DNA of 64,000 nt, from the NCBI RefSeq assembly GCF_042686175.1, contig NZ_JBHUOR010000142.1, positions 52,461-116,460 of the forward strand, written 5' to 3'. The notes below the pieces were generated by a model that did not search any database, was not told the origin of the DNA, and saw only the letters and a program-made list of their open reading frames with translations. The position numbers were made by a program, and so were the translations under genes. This DNA comes from Kurthia populi (lineage in GTDB: Bacteria; Bacillota; Bacilli; Bacillales_A; Planococcaceae). Positions 51,464-60,351 of the stretch are shown in pieces (the stretch's first letter is position 1; each line of letters opens with the position of its first letter).

Positions 51464-52289
51464 AAGCGTTGTAATTTGTCATGATTTTTGAGACGTAGTT
51501 TTGTGTTTCATTGAATGGAGGGATACCACCATACTTTGAAACATTACCCGGGCCGGCATTGTAGCCAGCGAGCATCAGCTCATAGCTACCAAATTTATCA
51601 TACATTTGTTTTAAGTATTTTGTGCCAGCCATAATGTTTTGTTCTGCATCACGTGTATTCGTTACGCCAAGATACTGTGCTGTCGCGGGCATTAATTGCA
51701 TTAGACCTGCTGCGCCAACAGAGCTTGTCGCGTTTGTATTGAAATTCGACTCTTGTTTAATAACCGCTTTAATCATTTTCTCAGGAATTCCGTATGTAAG
51801 GGAAGCCTTTTGAATGATAGCATCGTATTGCGTTGTAGGGCCTGTAGATGTTGATGCAACGGAATCGGTCGTTGACGGTGTCGTTGCTTGTGTAGCTACA
51901 GAATTCGTAGCTGTGGCTTGAACGCTAGCAGGTGTATAGGCAGCGGTTGAGCCGTTATACAGTGCAGCGGTTGAGCCTAGCACGTTAGCAAGTGATGATA
52001 AATCAATGCCGGACTGCTGTGCGGTCGTTGCGAAATGATTTGCTGCTGATAATAATTGCGTTAATGCGGTAGTAACATCGCCTGTTTGTGATGCAGTATT
52101 ACTAAGGCTACTTGTTAGCCCAAGTGACTGTGATGTATTGCGTGATGAAGTTGTTCCAAGCGCCTGGCTAAGGAGTGCAGAAAAGTCCGTTGTATTCGTT
52201 GATGACGTGTCAGATGAACTTCCGTAAGCACTACCAACTGATTGCAGGGCCTGAGCTTGAATCAGTGATTGAATGGCAGAAACGTCCAA
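51462..52289 (-). CDS. cwlQ: Lytic transglycosylase/muramidase (CwlQ/YjbJ-like)
   Basis: 275 residues. The N-terminal ~150 are Ser/Thr/Ala/Gln-rich low complexity without a recognisable signal peptide. The C-terminal SLT domain (about 155-275) has the catalytic Glu in IKQESNFN, the AAGLMQLMPATA motif and LAGYNAGPGNV. B. subtilis CwlQ (YjbJ) has this architecture and locus. Start TTG 52289 lies 3 nt after the yjbK stop, with GAGAGGGA as RBS inside yjbK; ATGs downstream would lose conserved N-terminal sequence. It cleaves peptidoglycan glycan strands; export route unclear. Confidence 0.88.
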   Translation of the reverse strand: MDVSAIQSLIQAQALQSVGSAYGSSSDTSSTNTTDFSALLSQALGTTSSRNTSQSLGLTSSLSNTASQTGDVTTALTQLLSAANHFATTAQQSGIDLSSLANVLGSTAALYNGSTAAYTPASVQATATNSVATQATTPSTTDSVASTSTGPTTQYDAIIQKASLTYGIPEKMIKAVIKQESNFNTNATSSVGAAGLMQLMPATAQYLGVTNTRDAEQNIMAGTKYLKQMYDKFGSYELMLAGYNAGPGNVSKYGGIPPFNETQNYVSKIMTNYNA

Positions 52290-52292
52290 AGA

Positions 52293-52886
52293 TTAAATCC
52301 CTCTCTTTCGATTCATTGCAGCGACGAAGCGCGCAACTTTCTTTTGTGCGTGACGTGTTGCAATGCCGTATTCTTTTAGCAGCTCGGTAAAAATTACTTT
52401 ACCAGCTGCTTCATCGGTTACTTCATACTCAAGCTCATAATCTTCTGTATCAGCATAAATTGAGTGATCGAGTACGAGTAACCCACCTTTATAGTTTATT
52501 TCGGCACGAGTTGTTGAAAGTGTACCTAGAAGTTGTAAATTTTCTTCATTCACACTACGTTCTGCAAGTCGTTCATGCACTTCTTTTGCATCGATGACGG
52601 CATTACCCGCTAGCACTGCACGGACGTGAGCTTCAGCTAATAAGTCGGTAGTCTCTAATAAGCCGATACCACCAGCAGGCTCTTTTAATGTACATTCAAA
52701 GCGGTCTGCCACCTCACGAATACGCAAGCCACATTTTTGATTGCGTAAGGCAAAATCTGCCGTATCAAAATAATGATTAGCCTGTGTATGAAAATTTTCC
52801 TTTGTTAATTGAAAAGCGTTTTTCAATGCTTCAAATTCCTCTTTTGTTAGCATATTTTTAAATTCAATTTCTAATTCCTTTGACAT
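52293..52886 (-). CDS. yjbK: CYTH-domain protein (YjbK-like)
   Basis: 197-residue CYTH/triphosphate tunnel metalloenzyme: the N-terminal signature ELEIEFK (ExExK, residues 4-10), YFDTADFALRNQKCGLRIRE, FECTLKEP, LLVLDHS and ELEYEV supply the acidic and basic residues of the tunnel. Members hydrolyse inorganic triphosphate or related substrates. It is the first gene of a minus-strand pair with cwlQ and divergent from yjbL-yjbM; in B. subtilis yjbK also adjoins the (p)ppGpp synthetase gene. Confidence 0.92.
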   Translation of the reverse strand: MSKELEIEFKNMLTKEEFEALKNAFQLTKENFHTQANHYFDTADFALRNQKCGLRIREVADRFECTLKEPAGGIGLLETTDLLAEAHVRAVLAGNAVIDAKEVHERLAERSVNEENLQLLGTLSTTRAEINYKGGLLVLDHSIYADTEDYELEYEVTDEAAGKVIFTELLKEYGIATRHAQKKVARFVAAMNRKRGI

Positions 52887-53027
52887 TTCACATCATCCTC
52901 TCGTTAAAAATTAATTATACGTTCTTTTTCAAATTTGGAAAATGCCAAAACCCACTCTTTCTTGTGAAAAAGGCCTTTAGAATATGGTAAAATAAATTAG
53001 GATATTCATGGAAGGGAAGATAGGCAT

Positions 53028-53411
53028 TTGCGTAATTTATTAAAGGCTGCGTCTGCAGCAACAGAAAACTCAGTTGTACACTTTAACTTAAACACATTGC
53101 CACAAGGACAGCTGACTCCAGCTGGACAAATGATTACAGATTCAGATAATATGACATTCATTTATTTAATGGATGATGGTGAAGGCTATAGCTATGTATT
53201 ATTTGACGAAGACGTGTGGCCTCAACTCGTCGAAGTATTAGCTTCAGATGAAGACCCTATCTTATCGTGGGGAACTCAACAAGCTGTTCTGACAAATTTC
53301 CGAGATGAATTAGAAGGATTAGTATACAATATTGAAGGCAACTCGAATTATGGCGAAGCTTTTTCACATGCTGTTGAGGAAGCCTTTGCGAGCATTTTAA
53401 GCGAGGCCTAA
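53028..53411 (+). CDS. yjbL: YjbL family protein (UPF0738)
   Basis: 127-residue acidic protein matching the UPF0738/YjbL family by position (between yjbK and yjbM) and by the segment FIYLMDDGEGYSYVLFDEDVW. No catalytic motif is visible and function is unknown. TTG 53028 is used, preceded by GGAAGGGAAGA. It is probably co-transcribed with sasB, nadF and yjbO, with gaps of 18, -4 and 2 nt. Confidence 0.82.
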   Translation: MRNLLKAASAATENSVVHFNLNTLPQGQLTPAGQMITDSDNMTFIYLMDDGEGYSYVLFDEDVWPQLVEVLASDEDPILSWGTQQAVLTNFRDELEGLVYNIEGNSNYGEAFSHAVEEAFASILSEA

Positions 53412-53429
53412 GAATTAGGGGGACTTGTC

Positions 53430-54110
53430 ATGGGACAATGGGATCGGTTTTTACAGCCCTATAAACAAGCCGTTGATGAGTTAAAGATTAAGCTAAAAGG
53501 TATTCGTACACAGTTTCAGCGTAATAACGAAACGTCACCAATTGAGTTCGTAACGGGACGCGTGAAACCACTAGCGAGTATTTACGATAAAACGTTATCG
53601 AAGGGCTTGGTGTTTGAGCCATCAGAACGATTAGCACATGAGCTGCAAGACATTGCGGGCGTTCGTGTAATGTGTCAGTTTGTCGATGATATTCCGACTG
53701 TACTGGAGTTACTGCGTCAGCGTCACGATTTAAAAATCATTGAAGAAAAAGATTATATTACGAATGCTAAGCCGAGTGGTTATCGCTCGTATCATATTGT
53801 AGTCGAGTACCCAGTGGCGACGATTCAGGGGGAAATGATTATTTTAGCAGAAATTCAAATTCGTACATTGTCGATGAATTTCTGGGCATCTATTGAGCAT
53901 TCATTAAACTATAAATATAAGGGCGTTTTTCCATCGGAGATTTCCGAACGTCTACAAAGTGCTGCTGAAGCGGCTTTTCGCCTCGATGAAGAGATGTCGC
54001 AAATTCGCGACGAAATTCATGAAGCACAAGCCTATTTTACAGAATACAAGGAGGCCTCTAAGCCAGTTGTTCGTGGCGAGAGTGGTCAGGATAAGGGGGA
54101 AAATGTATGA
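53430..54110 (+). CDS. sasB: Small alarmone synthetase SasB (YjbM/RelQ)
   Basis: 226-residue (p)ppGpp synthetase without a hydrolase domain. Catalytic segments: VTGRVKPLASIYDK (G-loop, about 42-55), DIAGVRVMCQFVDD (RFxD-like, about 77-90), NAKPSGYRSYHIVV and EIQIRTLSMNFWASIEH. It forms a tetramer in B. subtilis and makes pppGpp under cell-wall and stationary stress. RBS AGGGGG precedes ATG 53430. The stop overlaps the nadF start (ATGA). Confidence 0.95.
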   Translation: MGQWDRFLQPYKQAVDELKIKLKGIRTQFQRNNETSPIEFVTGRVKPLASIYDKTLSKGLVFEPSERLAHELQDIAGVRVMCQFVDDIPTVLELLRQRHDLKIIEEKDYITNAKPSGYRSYHIVVEYPVATIQGEMIILAEIQIRTLSMNFWASIEHSLNYKYKGVFPSEISERLQSAAEAAFRLDEEMSQIRDEIHEAQAYFTEYKEASKPVVRGESGQDKGENV

Positions 54111-54913
54111 AGTTTGCCGTACAATCACGCAATGATCCACAATCAAATGAGTTAATGGAGCGAGCGATTGGTTATTTAACCGATTTTGGCTTAGAACTAG
54201 ATGAAGAAAAACCAGATATCGTGCTATCCATCGGGGGTGATGGCACGCTATTACACGCGTTCCACCGCTATACGCATATGTTGTCAGAAGTTGCGTTTGT
54301 CGGCATTCATACAGGGCACCTAGGCTTTTATGCGGATTGGCAGCCAAATGATATTGAGAAGCTTGTTATTTCAATCGCAAAAGGTGAATACCGCATTAGC
54401 GAGTATCCATTACTTGAAGTAACGGTGAATTACCGTGACTCAGAAGAAAGTTTTACGTATTTAGCGTTAAATGAATCAACGGTTAAATCATCAGAAGTAA
54501 CTCTTGTGATGGACGTTGTTTTAAATGGACGTCGCTTTGAACGCTTCCGTGGTGATGGTTTATGTGTGTCAACGCCATCTGGCAGTACGGCGTATAATAA
54601 GGCACTTGGTGGGGCGATTTTGCATCCATCTCTTGAGGCATTACAACTAACAGAAATGGCCTCAATTAATAACCGTGTATTCCGTACAGTCGGCTCTTCA
54701 CTTGTATTGCCATCACATCATCATTGCCTATTAAAGCCCGTTAAAGCGGAAGATTTCATGGTAACCGTTGACCACGTGCAATTGCTACATAAAAATGTGA
54801 AATCCATCGAGTATCGTGTCGCAAAAGAAAAAGTTCGTTTTGCGCGCTACAAGGCATTTCCATTCTGGCAACGTGTACATGATTCATTTATTGACAGTGA
54901 TTTAAAGGACTAA
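54107..54913 (+). CDS. nadF: NAD kinase
   Basis: 268-residue PpnK/NadF phosphorylating NAD to NADP. The diagnostic GGDGTLLHAFH (about 44-54), LGFYADW, the NExT motif (LNESTVKSS) and GDGLCVSTPSGSTAYNKALGG (in pieces, about 146-166) are present. The start ATG overlaps the sasB stop by four bases. yjbO follows 2 nt later. The operon order sasB-nadF-yjbO is as in B. subtilis. Confidence 0.96.
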   Translation: MKFAVQSRNDPQSNELMERAIGYLTDFGLELDEEKPDIVLSIGGDGTLLHAFHRYTHMLSEVAFVGIHTGHLGFYADWQPNDIEKLVISIAKGEYRISEYPLLEVTVNYRDSEESFTYLALNESTVKSSEVTLVMDVVLNGRRFERFRGDGLCVSTPSGSTAYNKALGGAILHPSLEALQLTEMASINNRVFRTVGSSLVLPSHHHCLLKPVKAEDFMVTVDHVQLLHKNVKSIEYRVAKEKVRFARYKAFPFWQRVHDSFIDSDLKD

Positions 54914-54915
54914 TT

Positions 54916-55809
54916 ATGGATAACCGATATACGATTACATTTACAGTAAAAGAACCAGTCTTACTAAGAAGTGCACTGCAGGGATATGGCATTTCAAAAA
55001 AAGCATTAACAGCGATTAAATTTCATGGTGGCGAAATAACTGTGAATGGTCAGGAGCAAAACGTACGCTATCGCTTAGAGGCGAACGATACGGTTGTTGT
55101 GAAGTTTCCTCGCGAGGAGCTGAGTGAGGGCTTAGTGCCTCAACAAGGTGATTTAGACATCATTTATGAAGATAATGAACTGTTAATTTTAAATAAAGCA
55201 CCTTATCAAAGTACGATTCCATCACATGTGCATTTAGAGGGTAGCACCGCGGCTATTGTCGCAGGCTACTTCAAAGCGAAAAATATTCCTTCAACTGTAC
55301 ATGTTGTCAACCGGCTAGATCGTGATACATCGGGTCTGATGTGTGTTGCAAAGCATCGTCATATTCATCATATAATGAGCGCACAACAGCAGGCACATGA
55401 GATTTTTCGTGAGTATGAGGCGATTGTACACGGGCACGTCACAGAAGATGAGGCCTCTATTATTGCGCCAATTGGTCGTGTAGAGAATAGCATCATTGAA
55501 CGAATGGTACGCGAGGATGGGCAGCATGCGCATACCGATTACCGCGTGTTACATCGTTTCGTGCATGAAGGTGAGCCGATGACGCATGTCCGCCTACGCC
55601 TACATACCGGACGTACACATCAAATCCGTGTGCATATGAAGCATATCGGTCACCCGCTTGTTGGCGATGACTTATATGGAGGTAAGCGAGATGCGATACC
55701 TCGCCAGGCGCTTCATTGTGTATGTTTACACTTAAAGCATCCCTTAACAAAGCAATCACTCGAATGGCATACAACATTGCCAGCAGATATGCAGTCATTA
55801 TTAGTATAG
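54916..55809 (+). CDS. yjbO: RluD-type pseudouridine synthase (YjbO-like)
   Basis: 297-residue RluA/RluD-family enzyme modifying rRNA or tRNA uridine. An N-terminal S4-like segment (ISKKALTAIKFHGGEITVNG, about 25-44) precedes the catalytic core. The active-site Asp is in VNRLDRDTSGLM (about 137-148; usually HRLDxxTSG, here Asn replaces His). The C-terminal motifs RLHTGRTHQIRVHMKHIGHP and GDDLYGG are typical. It is the last gene of the yjbL-sasB-nadF-yjbO operon. Confidence 0.93.
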   Translation: MDNRYTITFTVKEPVLLRSALQGYGISKKALTAIKFHGGEITVNGQEQNVRYRLEANDTVVVKFPREELSEGLVPQQGDLDIIYEDNELLILNKAPYQSTIPSHVHLEGSTAAIVAGYFKAKNIPSTVHVVNRLDRDTSGLMCVAKHRHIHHIMSAQQQAHEIFREYEAIVHGHVTEDEASIIAPIGRVENSIIERMVREDGQHAHTDYRVLHRFVHEGEPMTHVRLRLHTGRTHQIRVHMKHIGHPLVGDDLYGGKRDAIPRQALHCVCLHLKHPLTKQSLEWHTTLPADMQSLLV

Positions 55810-55814
55810 AAATG

Positions 55815-55844
55815 AAAGAGGCCGTTTATACGTGCCTCTTTTTT
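55815..55844 (+). terminator. Terminator of the sasB-nadF-yjbO operon
   Basis: Stem AAAGAGGC/GCCTCTTT with an 11-nt loop and T-run. Confidence 0.85.
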
Positions 55845-55951
55845 GTGTGGAAATCCAAAAACACGTATTTTTAGGGAGTTAACAAACGAGGAGGAAAATG
55901 TTAGTATTAGCTTTGTTCAAAGAAACGTGTTATCCGAAAGGAGGGGACAAT

Positions 55952-57328
55952 ATGGTAGAAGAGCTAAAGGACCGTCAAGAAGAAGCATTTGATGAAGCGC
56001 GCTTGATTTCACTTTTGACAGAAGGAGAAATTGTGCTGTTTCGCGAAGAATTTTTAGACCTTCACCCATACGATCAAGGTCAATTTTATGAAAGGGTGGA
56101 GCCTGATATACGTCAGATCATCTATCAATATTTGTCCCCAAAAGAATTGGCAACGATTTTTGAGGCGATTGAGTTAGATGATGAGGAATACCCAATCTTT
56201 ATCGCAGAAATGGAGCCAAGCTATGCGGCAGAAATGCTATCGGAAATGTATACCGATGATGCTGTCGACGTATTAAATGAGCTGGACCAAGACCAAACAA
56301 GTCATTTTTTAAAAATGATGGACTCAGAATCTGCACAAGACATTCGAGAATTATTACATTATGAAGAAGATACAGCAGGTGCCTTAATGACGACAGAATA
56401 TGTTGCCGTTGCAGAGAACTCGACCGTTCGCTCAGCGATGACGATTTTGCGTAATGCCGCACCTGATGCAGAAATGATTTATTATATTTTCGTGGTAGAC
56501 GACCGCAATCGATTGACGGGCGTTTTGTCATTAAGAGATTTAATTGTGGCGTCAGAGGATACGCTTATTCGAGACATTCGAAACGAGCGTGTCGTGAGCG
56601 CACAAGTAACAGATGACCAAGAAGATGTCGCACAAGTGATGCGTGATTATAACTTTGTGGCGTTACCAGTTGTTAATTCACGCAATGAAATTTTAGGGAT
56701 TATTACCGTCGATGATATTATCGATGTTATCGATGAAGAAGCGGGCGAGGATTACTCAAAACTTGCCGGGGTATCTGATATGGAAACCTTCGATAAAAGT
56801 CCTTTTTCAGCGGCAAAAAAACGATTGCCTTGGCTTGTTTGTTTATTATTTTTAGGCATGATTACGGCCAATTTAATCGATTTATTTACCGGCACTTTAG
56901 CAAAAGTCGCGTTACTTGCAGCATTTATTCCACTGATTGGCGGTACATCCGGAAATAGTGGTACGCAAGCACTAGCCGTTGCTGTTCGTGGTATTGCGAC
57001 AGGGGATGTCGAAGAAGAAAGTAAAATGAAACTTGTCATTCGAGAGCTGCTTACGGGTATTATTATGGGGCTTGTATGTGGTGTCATTGCGCTTGGTATC
57101 GTATTCTTCTGGCAACATGAGCTACTTCTTGGCGCGCTTGTCGGTGTTGCCATTTGCTGCTCGATTGTTGTTGCAACCGTTGCGGGAACATTGATTCCAT
57201 TAGTGATGGACCGCATGAAAATTGACCCTGCTGTTGCATCCGGTCCATTTATTACGACATTAAATGATATTACGAGTATTTTAATTTATTTAGGTATCGC
57301 AACTTTATTCATAGATAAGTTGATGTGA
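55952..57328 (+). CDS. mgtE: MgtE magnesium transporter
   Basis: 458-residue MgtE dimeric Mg2+ channel. Cytosolic N domain (about 20-130) of helical repeats, then two CBS domains (about 135-255; MTTEYVAVAENSTVRSAM, ITVDDIIDVIDEE) and five TM helices (about 285-458). The pore helix contains PLIGGTSGNSGTQA, the selectivity/pore signature, and the C-terminal LNDITSILIY. ATG 55952 follows AAAGGAGGGG (7 nt). An in-frame ATG 55898 with GAGGAGG 3 nt away would give an extra 18 residues. No M-box is visible in the ~105-nt leader, unlike many Bacillus mgtE genes. Confidence 0.95.
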   Translation: MVEELKDRQEEAFDEARLISLLTEGEIVLFREEFLDLHPYDQGQFYERVEPDIRQIIYQYLSPKELATIFEAIELDDEEYPIFIAEMEPSYAAEMLSEMYTDDAVDVLNELDQDQTSHFLKMMDSESAQDIRELLHYEEDTAGALMTTEYVAVAENSTVRSAMTILRNAAPDAEMIYYIFVVDDRNRLTGVLSLRDLIVASEDTLIRDIRNERVVSAQVTDDQEDVAQVMRDYNFVALPVVNSRNEILGIITVDDIIDVIDEEAGEDYSKLAGVSDMETFDKSPFSAAKKRLPWLVCLLFLGMITANLIDLFTGTLAKVALLAAFIPLIGGTSGNSGTQALAVAVRGIATGDVEEESKMKLVIRELLTGIIMGLVCGVIALGIVFFWQHELLLGALVGVAICCSIVVATVAGTLIPLVMDRMKIDPAVASGPFITTLNDITSILIYLGIATLFIDKLM

Positions 57329-57332
57329 TAAA

Positions 57333-57377
57333 AAACACAGGAAAGTATTGAGAAATATACTTTCCTGTGTTTTTTTT
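57333..57377 (+). terminator. Terminator of mgtE
   Basis: Stem AACACAGGAAAGTAT/ATACTTTCCTGTGTT followed by T-run. Confidence 0.92.
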
Positions 57378-57472
57378 ATTTCCTTAGAACTAATAATGAA
57401 AAATGGAACATAGACCTAGTTTGTAAAACCTCTTCAGAAGGAATAATAAATTACAGAAAGGAGGTAGTTAGT

Positions 57473-57775
57473 ATGGGCTATATTTTACCGACCACACCGT
57501 TGCAATATGCGGATTATGCTAATCGTTTAGCTTTGAAAGATCAGCGTTTTACTTATATTGAAGGGGTGCAAGCAGTAGAGGCACAGCAGTGTTTTCATGC
57601 GGAGGTACGCAGACAGCAAGAGCGCTTGTTGATGAAGCAAGAGCGTGAAAAACGCCGTCAGCATATTCCCGTTCCTACTGCTACCTCTACAGAAGAAGTA
57701 GTCAGGTATCGACCAAAACCAATGTCGACGGCAGAAATTGTTGGCAAAGGCTTTGTTATCAATGCATATGCATAA
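57473..57775 (+). CDS. Small basic protein of unknown function
   Basis: 100-residue protein that I do not recognise. N-terminal part GYILPTTPLQYADYANRLAL, then a Gln/Arg-rich predicted helix (about 38-65; EVRRQQERLLMKQEREKRR), a Pro/Thr linker, and a short C-terminal segment STAEIVGKGFVINAYA. Very strong RBS AAAGGAGGTAG with ideal spacing and a terminator immediately after show it is a real monocistronic gene. The amphipathic basic helix could bind nucleic acid or membrane; neither is demonstrated. Confidence 0.75.
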   Translation: MGYILPTTPLQYADYANRLALKDQRFTYIEGVQAVEAQQCFHAEVRRQQERLLMKQEREKRRQHIPVPTATSTEEVVRYRPKPMSTAEIVGKGFVINAYA

Positions 57776-57784
57776 TTATATATG

Positions 57785-57812
57785 CCTGTAGCGGGTTGCT
57801 ACAGGTTTTTCT
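57785..57812 (+). terminator. Rho-independent terminator
   Basis: Perfect stem CCTGTAGC/GCTACAGG, loop GGGTT, five T. Confidence 0.88.
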
Positions 57813-57817
57813 ATGCG

Positions 57818-57857
57818 CAAAAAAGGCAGGAATCGTTACTAAACGATTTCTGCCTTT
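57818..57857 (-). terminator. Terminator of the yjcFGH operon
   Basis: On the minus strand, AGGCAGAAATCGTTT-AGT-AACGATTCCTGCC followed by six T. Confidence 0.85.
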
Positions 57858-57863
57858 GCATGT

Positions 57864-58307
57864 TTAAATTTCTTTTTCAATCGCACGATGCGGAATATAA
57901 TTATCCATAAACTCGGGCGATGTGACGCGAAATCCTTGCTTTTCATAAAAGGGAATCGCATGAATTTGTGCATGGATTTTAATTAAAGAGACATTCGGGA
58001 AATTTTCACGGATAAATGCTTCGATTGTCTGCATCATTTGGACACCAATTTGCTTACGTCTAAATTTCGGTAGTACCGAAAGACGTTCGACTTTTACGCT
58101 GTATGATTTCTCATCAACGATAATTCGACTTGCTGCGATTGGTGACTCATTATAATAAGCAACAATATGTGTCGCAATTTTATCGAGGTCATCCATTTCA
58201 AGTGGCAATGGAAGTCCTTGTTCTTTCACGAATACCTCTTTTCGAATAAAAAAGGCATCTTCTTTTTCTTGCTCAGATTGTGCGATTTTGACAATGACAT
58301 CTTGCAA
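57864..58307 (-). CDS. yjcF: GNAT family N-acetyltransferase (YjcF-like)
   Basis: 147-residue GNAT protein. Motif A is VERLSVLPKFRRKQIGVQMM, with the R-x-x-Q/G-x-G acetyl-CoA loop RRKQIG. An N-terminal EQEKEDAFFIRKEVFVKEQGLP and C-terminal HAQIHAIPFYEKQGF match the YjcF/ElaA-like subgroup. Start TTG 58307 follows GAGGTGAG, one base after the yjcG stop. A longer in-frame start at 58355 would overlap yjcG without an RBS. Substrate unknown. Gene order yjcH-yjcG-yjcF on one strand matches B. subtilis. Confidence 0.85.
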   Translation of the reverse strand: MQDVIVKIAQSEQEKEDAFFIRKEVFVKEQGLPLPLEMDDLDKIATHIVAYYNESPIAASRIIVDEKSYSVKVERLSVLPKFRRKQIGVQMMQTIEAFIRENFPNVSLIKIHAQIHAIPFYEKQGFRVTSPEFMDNYIPHRAIEKEI

Positions 58308-58308
58308 A

Positions 58309-58821
58309 TTACTCACCTCGTAAACGGTACGTTTCGTAAACTGACCAAGAACCATTTTCTAGTTGGTAAAGTAAATGAATGCGGCTAATTGTTTCTGTGA
58401 AATCGATATTTCCCATCCCAATTTGACCGAAAATGTCATCGTGCTCACTAGCAGATAGCCCTTGTGCTAATGTAATATGTGGCACAAATTTATGTGGTGG
58501 TTGACCACCAAAAGGCTCTTTATATAGCAGTTCATGGATGTTTTCTAGCTCAGGTGTTGGATTGATTTTTAGATAAATCGCATTTGTAACAGGTGAGAAT
58601 GAACTCGCTTTTCCAATATGAATTTCAAACGGTTTTAACTGACTAGCTGATTCATGCAGTTGTTCTGCAAGCTCTTGTAACGTTGTGTCGTTGGCCTCAC
58701 CAGCTGAGCGCAATGTAATATGCGGCGGAATCTGTGCGTAGTGTGAGTCATAACGTTTGCGATAAGAGTTCGCAAAATCTTGTAATTCTTTTGATGGAAA
58801 AGCAACAATACCATAATTCAT
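58309..58821 (-). CDS. yjcG: 2H phosphoesterase family protein (YjcG-like)
   Basis: 170-residue 2H-superfamily phosphoesterase with the two required HxT/S motifs PPHITLR (about 39-45) and VPHITLA (about 122-128). This is the fold of 2'-5' RNA ligase-like enzymes and of B. subtilis YjcG. ATG 58821 follows GGAGGCTTTTTTC. An upstream in-frame extension to 58899 lacks an RBS. It is co-transcribed with yjcH (84-nt gap) and yjcF. The substrate (cyclic phosphodiester on RNA or nucleotide) is unknown. Confidence 0.88.
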   Translation of the reverse strand: MNYGIVAFPSKELQDFANSYRKRYDSHYAQIPPHITLRSAGEANDTTLQELAEQLHESASQLKPFEIHIGKASSFSPVTNAIYLKINPTPELENIHELLYKEPFGGQPPHKFVPHITLAQGLSASEHDDIFGQIGMGNIDFTETISRIHLLYQLENGSWSVYETYRLRGE

Positions 58822-58905
58822 GAAAAAAGCCTCCTTAAAATAACAGTTATCGTAATTTTTAGTATAACAGAAAAACGGCGAAAAATTTAGCGAGAGCATA
58901 GGGAA

Positions 58906-59628
58906 TTACAGCAAAAAGTTTTGTATGAAGGCGCGGTGTAGGTCAGGCTGCCACATTTTCCACGTATGGTCACCTTCTAATTCGATATAATACAAATTAA
59001 ATTCACGTGCCACCATTAGTGCATGTAGCTCGCGGTTAGGCGTTAGAAAATCTTTTATTTTATGGTCAGTTGTGCGCACTTCTGTTTCTTTTTTGCCAAT
59101 TGCATGATAGATTGTATAGTCCTGAACGTTTTGTACATTCCGAACAATTTCCATTACTTCTTCATTGACATAAGGAGAATGCATAATGACATGGTGGAAT
59201 GTTTCAGGATGACGAAGCGCTGCAAGTAGTGAAATGGTTGCGGCTTGTGAATCACCTATTAATGTACGAGCTTCTGGCGCATCTTCGGTTGAATAATTGT
59301 CGTCTAAATAAGGAATGAGCTCCTTTGTTAGAAATGTTAGATAGGCCTCATGTTTAATGCCACTAGGTAAATATTTATCGCGGCGGTCTTGGACACTTTT
59401 ATAAGGAATTGCGACAAAAATGGTGTCTTCGATATCACCATTTTCAATCAATTCGTTCATGACTCCTGAAACACGACCAAGCTGGATATAATCTTTGCCA
59501 TCTGCAGCAATAATGACAGGATAGCTCATCATTGGGGTGTAGTCTGCAGGTAAATAAATATAAATTGTTAGTTCTTCAGCTAACGAATCGCTGTAAAATG
59601 AAAATTCTTTGATGGTACCAGTTTCCAC
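58906..59628 (-). CDS. yjcH: Esterase family protein (YjcH-like)
   Basis: 240-residue alpha/beta hydrolase of the Fes/esterase-D-like group. The first strands (YPVIIAADGKDYIQLGR) precede the nucleophile elbow GDSQAA (Ser about 126). An Asp and the C-terminal His in LEGDHTWKMW (about 219-228) complete the triad. Start GTG 59628 lies 8 nt from AAAGGAGG. Earlier in-frame codons are upstream of that RBS. First gene of the yjcHGF operon. Confidence 0.87.
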   Translation of the reverse strand: METGTIKEFSFYSDSLAEELTIYIYLPADYTPMMSYPVIIAADGKDYIQLGRVSGVMNELIENGDIEDTIFVAIPYKSVQDRRDKYLPSGIKHEAYLTFLTKELIPYLDDNYSTEDAPEARTLIGDSQAATISLLAALRHPETFHHVIMHSPYVNEEVMEIVRNVQNVQDYTIYHAIGKKETEVRTTDHKIKDFLTPNRELHALMVAREFNLYYIELEGDHTWKMWQPDLHRAFIQNFLL

Positions 59629-59735
59629 GAAAGAAACCTCCTTTATCAATTGTAGGAGAATTGTATCATACAATCATAGTAAGTTATAATAGGAAGCATT
59701 GAGATAAATGCAACATAGAAAGAAGGAATTAATTT

Positions 59736-60281
59736 ATGTTTAATCGCGCGTTAAAAGTGCCGTCTAAAGAAGTAACAGAAGCCACATATAAGGCGCTTGA
59801 ACGTCGTGGTGTGACTGTACGGGATATCGCCGAAATTGTCTATACTGTGCAAGCACCGTATAGTAAAGGCCTGACAATCGAGCACTGTGATCAATCGGTG
59901 CATAAAGTATTAGGGAAACGTGAAATTCAGCACGCTATTTTAGTCGGCATTGAACTAGATGAATTAGCGGAAAAAGGCTTATTATCACAGCCATTACAGC
60001 AACTAATTGTTTCAGATGAAAGTTTATTTGGAATCGATGAAACGATTGCGGTTGGAGCAGCACAATCATATGGTAGTATTTCACTGACGACATATGGCCA
60101 TTTAGATAAAGAAAAAATCGGTATCATTAATAAATTAGATGTCAAAGATGGTGACAAGGTTCATACATTTTTAGATGATTTAGTCGGTAGTATTGCAGCG
60201 GCGGCATCATCACGTTTAGCACACCAAATTCGTGATTTAGAAGAACGTGGCGAGACATTGCCACAATATGAATTCGTTTAA
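59736..60281 (+). CDS. Phosphatidylglycerophosphatase A-related protein (YutG-like)
   Basis: 181-residue PgpA-family protein similar to B. subtilis YutG. Segments: VTVRDIAEIVYTVQAPY, CDQSVHKVLGKREIQHAIL, SDESLFGIDETIAVGAAQSYGSI and HTFLDDLVGSIAAAASSRLAH. Classical PgpA is a membrane phosphatase; this soluble-looking subgroup keeps the His-x-x-x-Asp-Asp-like HTFLDD motif, but catalytic activity is not certain. RBS AAAGAAGGAA precedes ATG 59736. It stands alone. Confidence 0.82.
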   Translation: MFNRALKVPSKEVTEATYKALERRGVTVRDIAEIVYTVQAPYSKGLTIEHCDQSVHKVLGKREIQHAILVGIELDELAEKGLLSQPLQQLIVSDESLFGIDETIAVGAAQSYGSISLTTYGHLDKEKIGIINKLDVKDGDKVHTFLDDLVGSIAAAASSRLAHQIRDLEERGETLPQYEFV

Positions 60282-60351
60282 AACGCAAGGGTTGCATTGT
60301 CAGCCCTTTTTTTATTCGTTAAAATAAACGGAGTGAGAGGGAGGACGTTAT

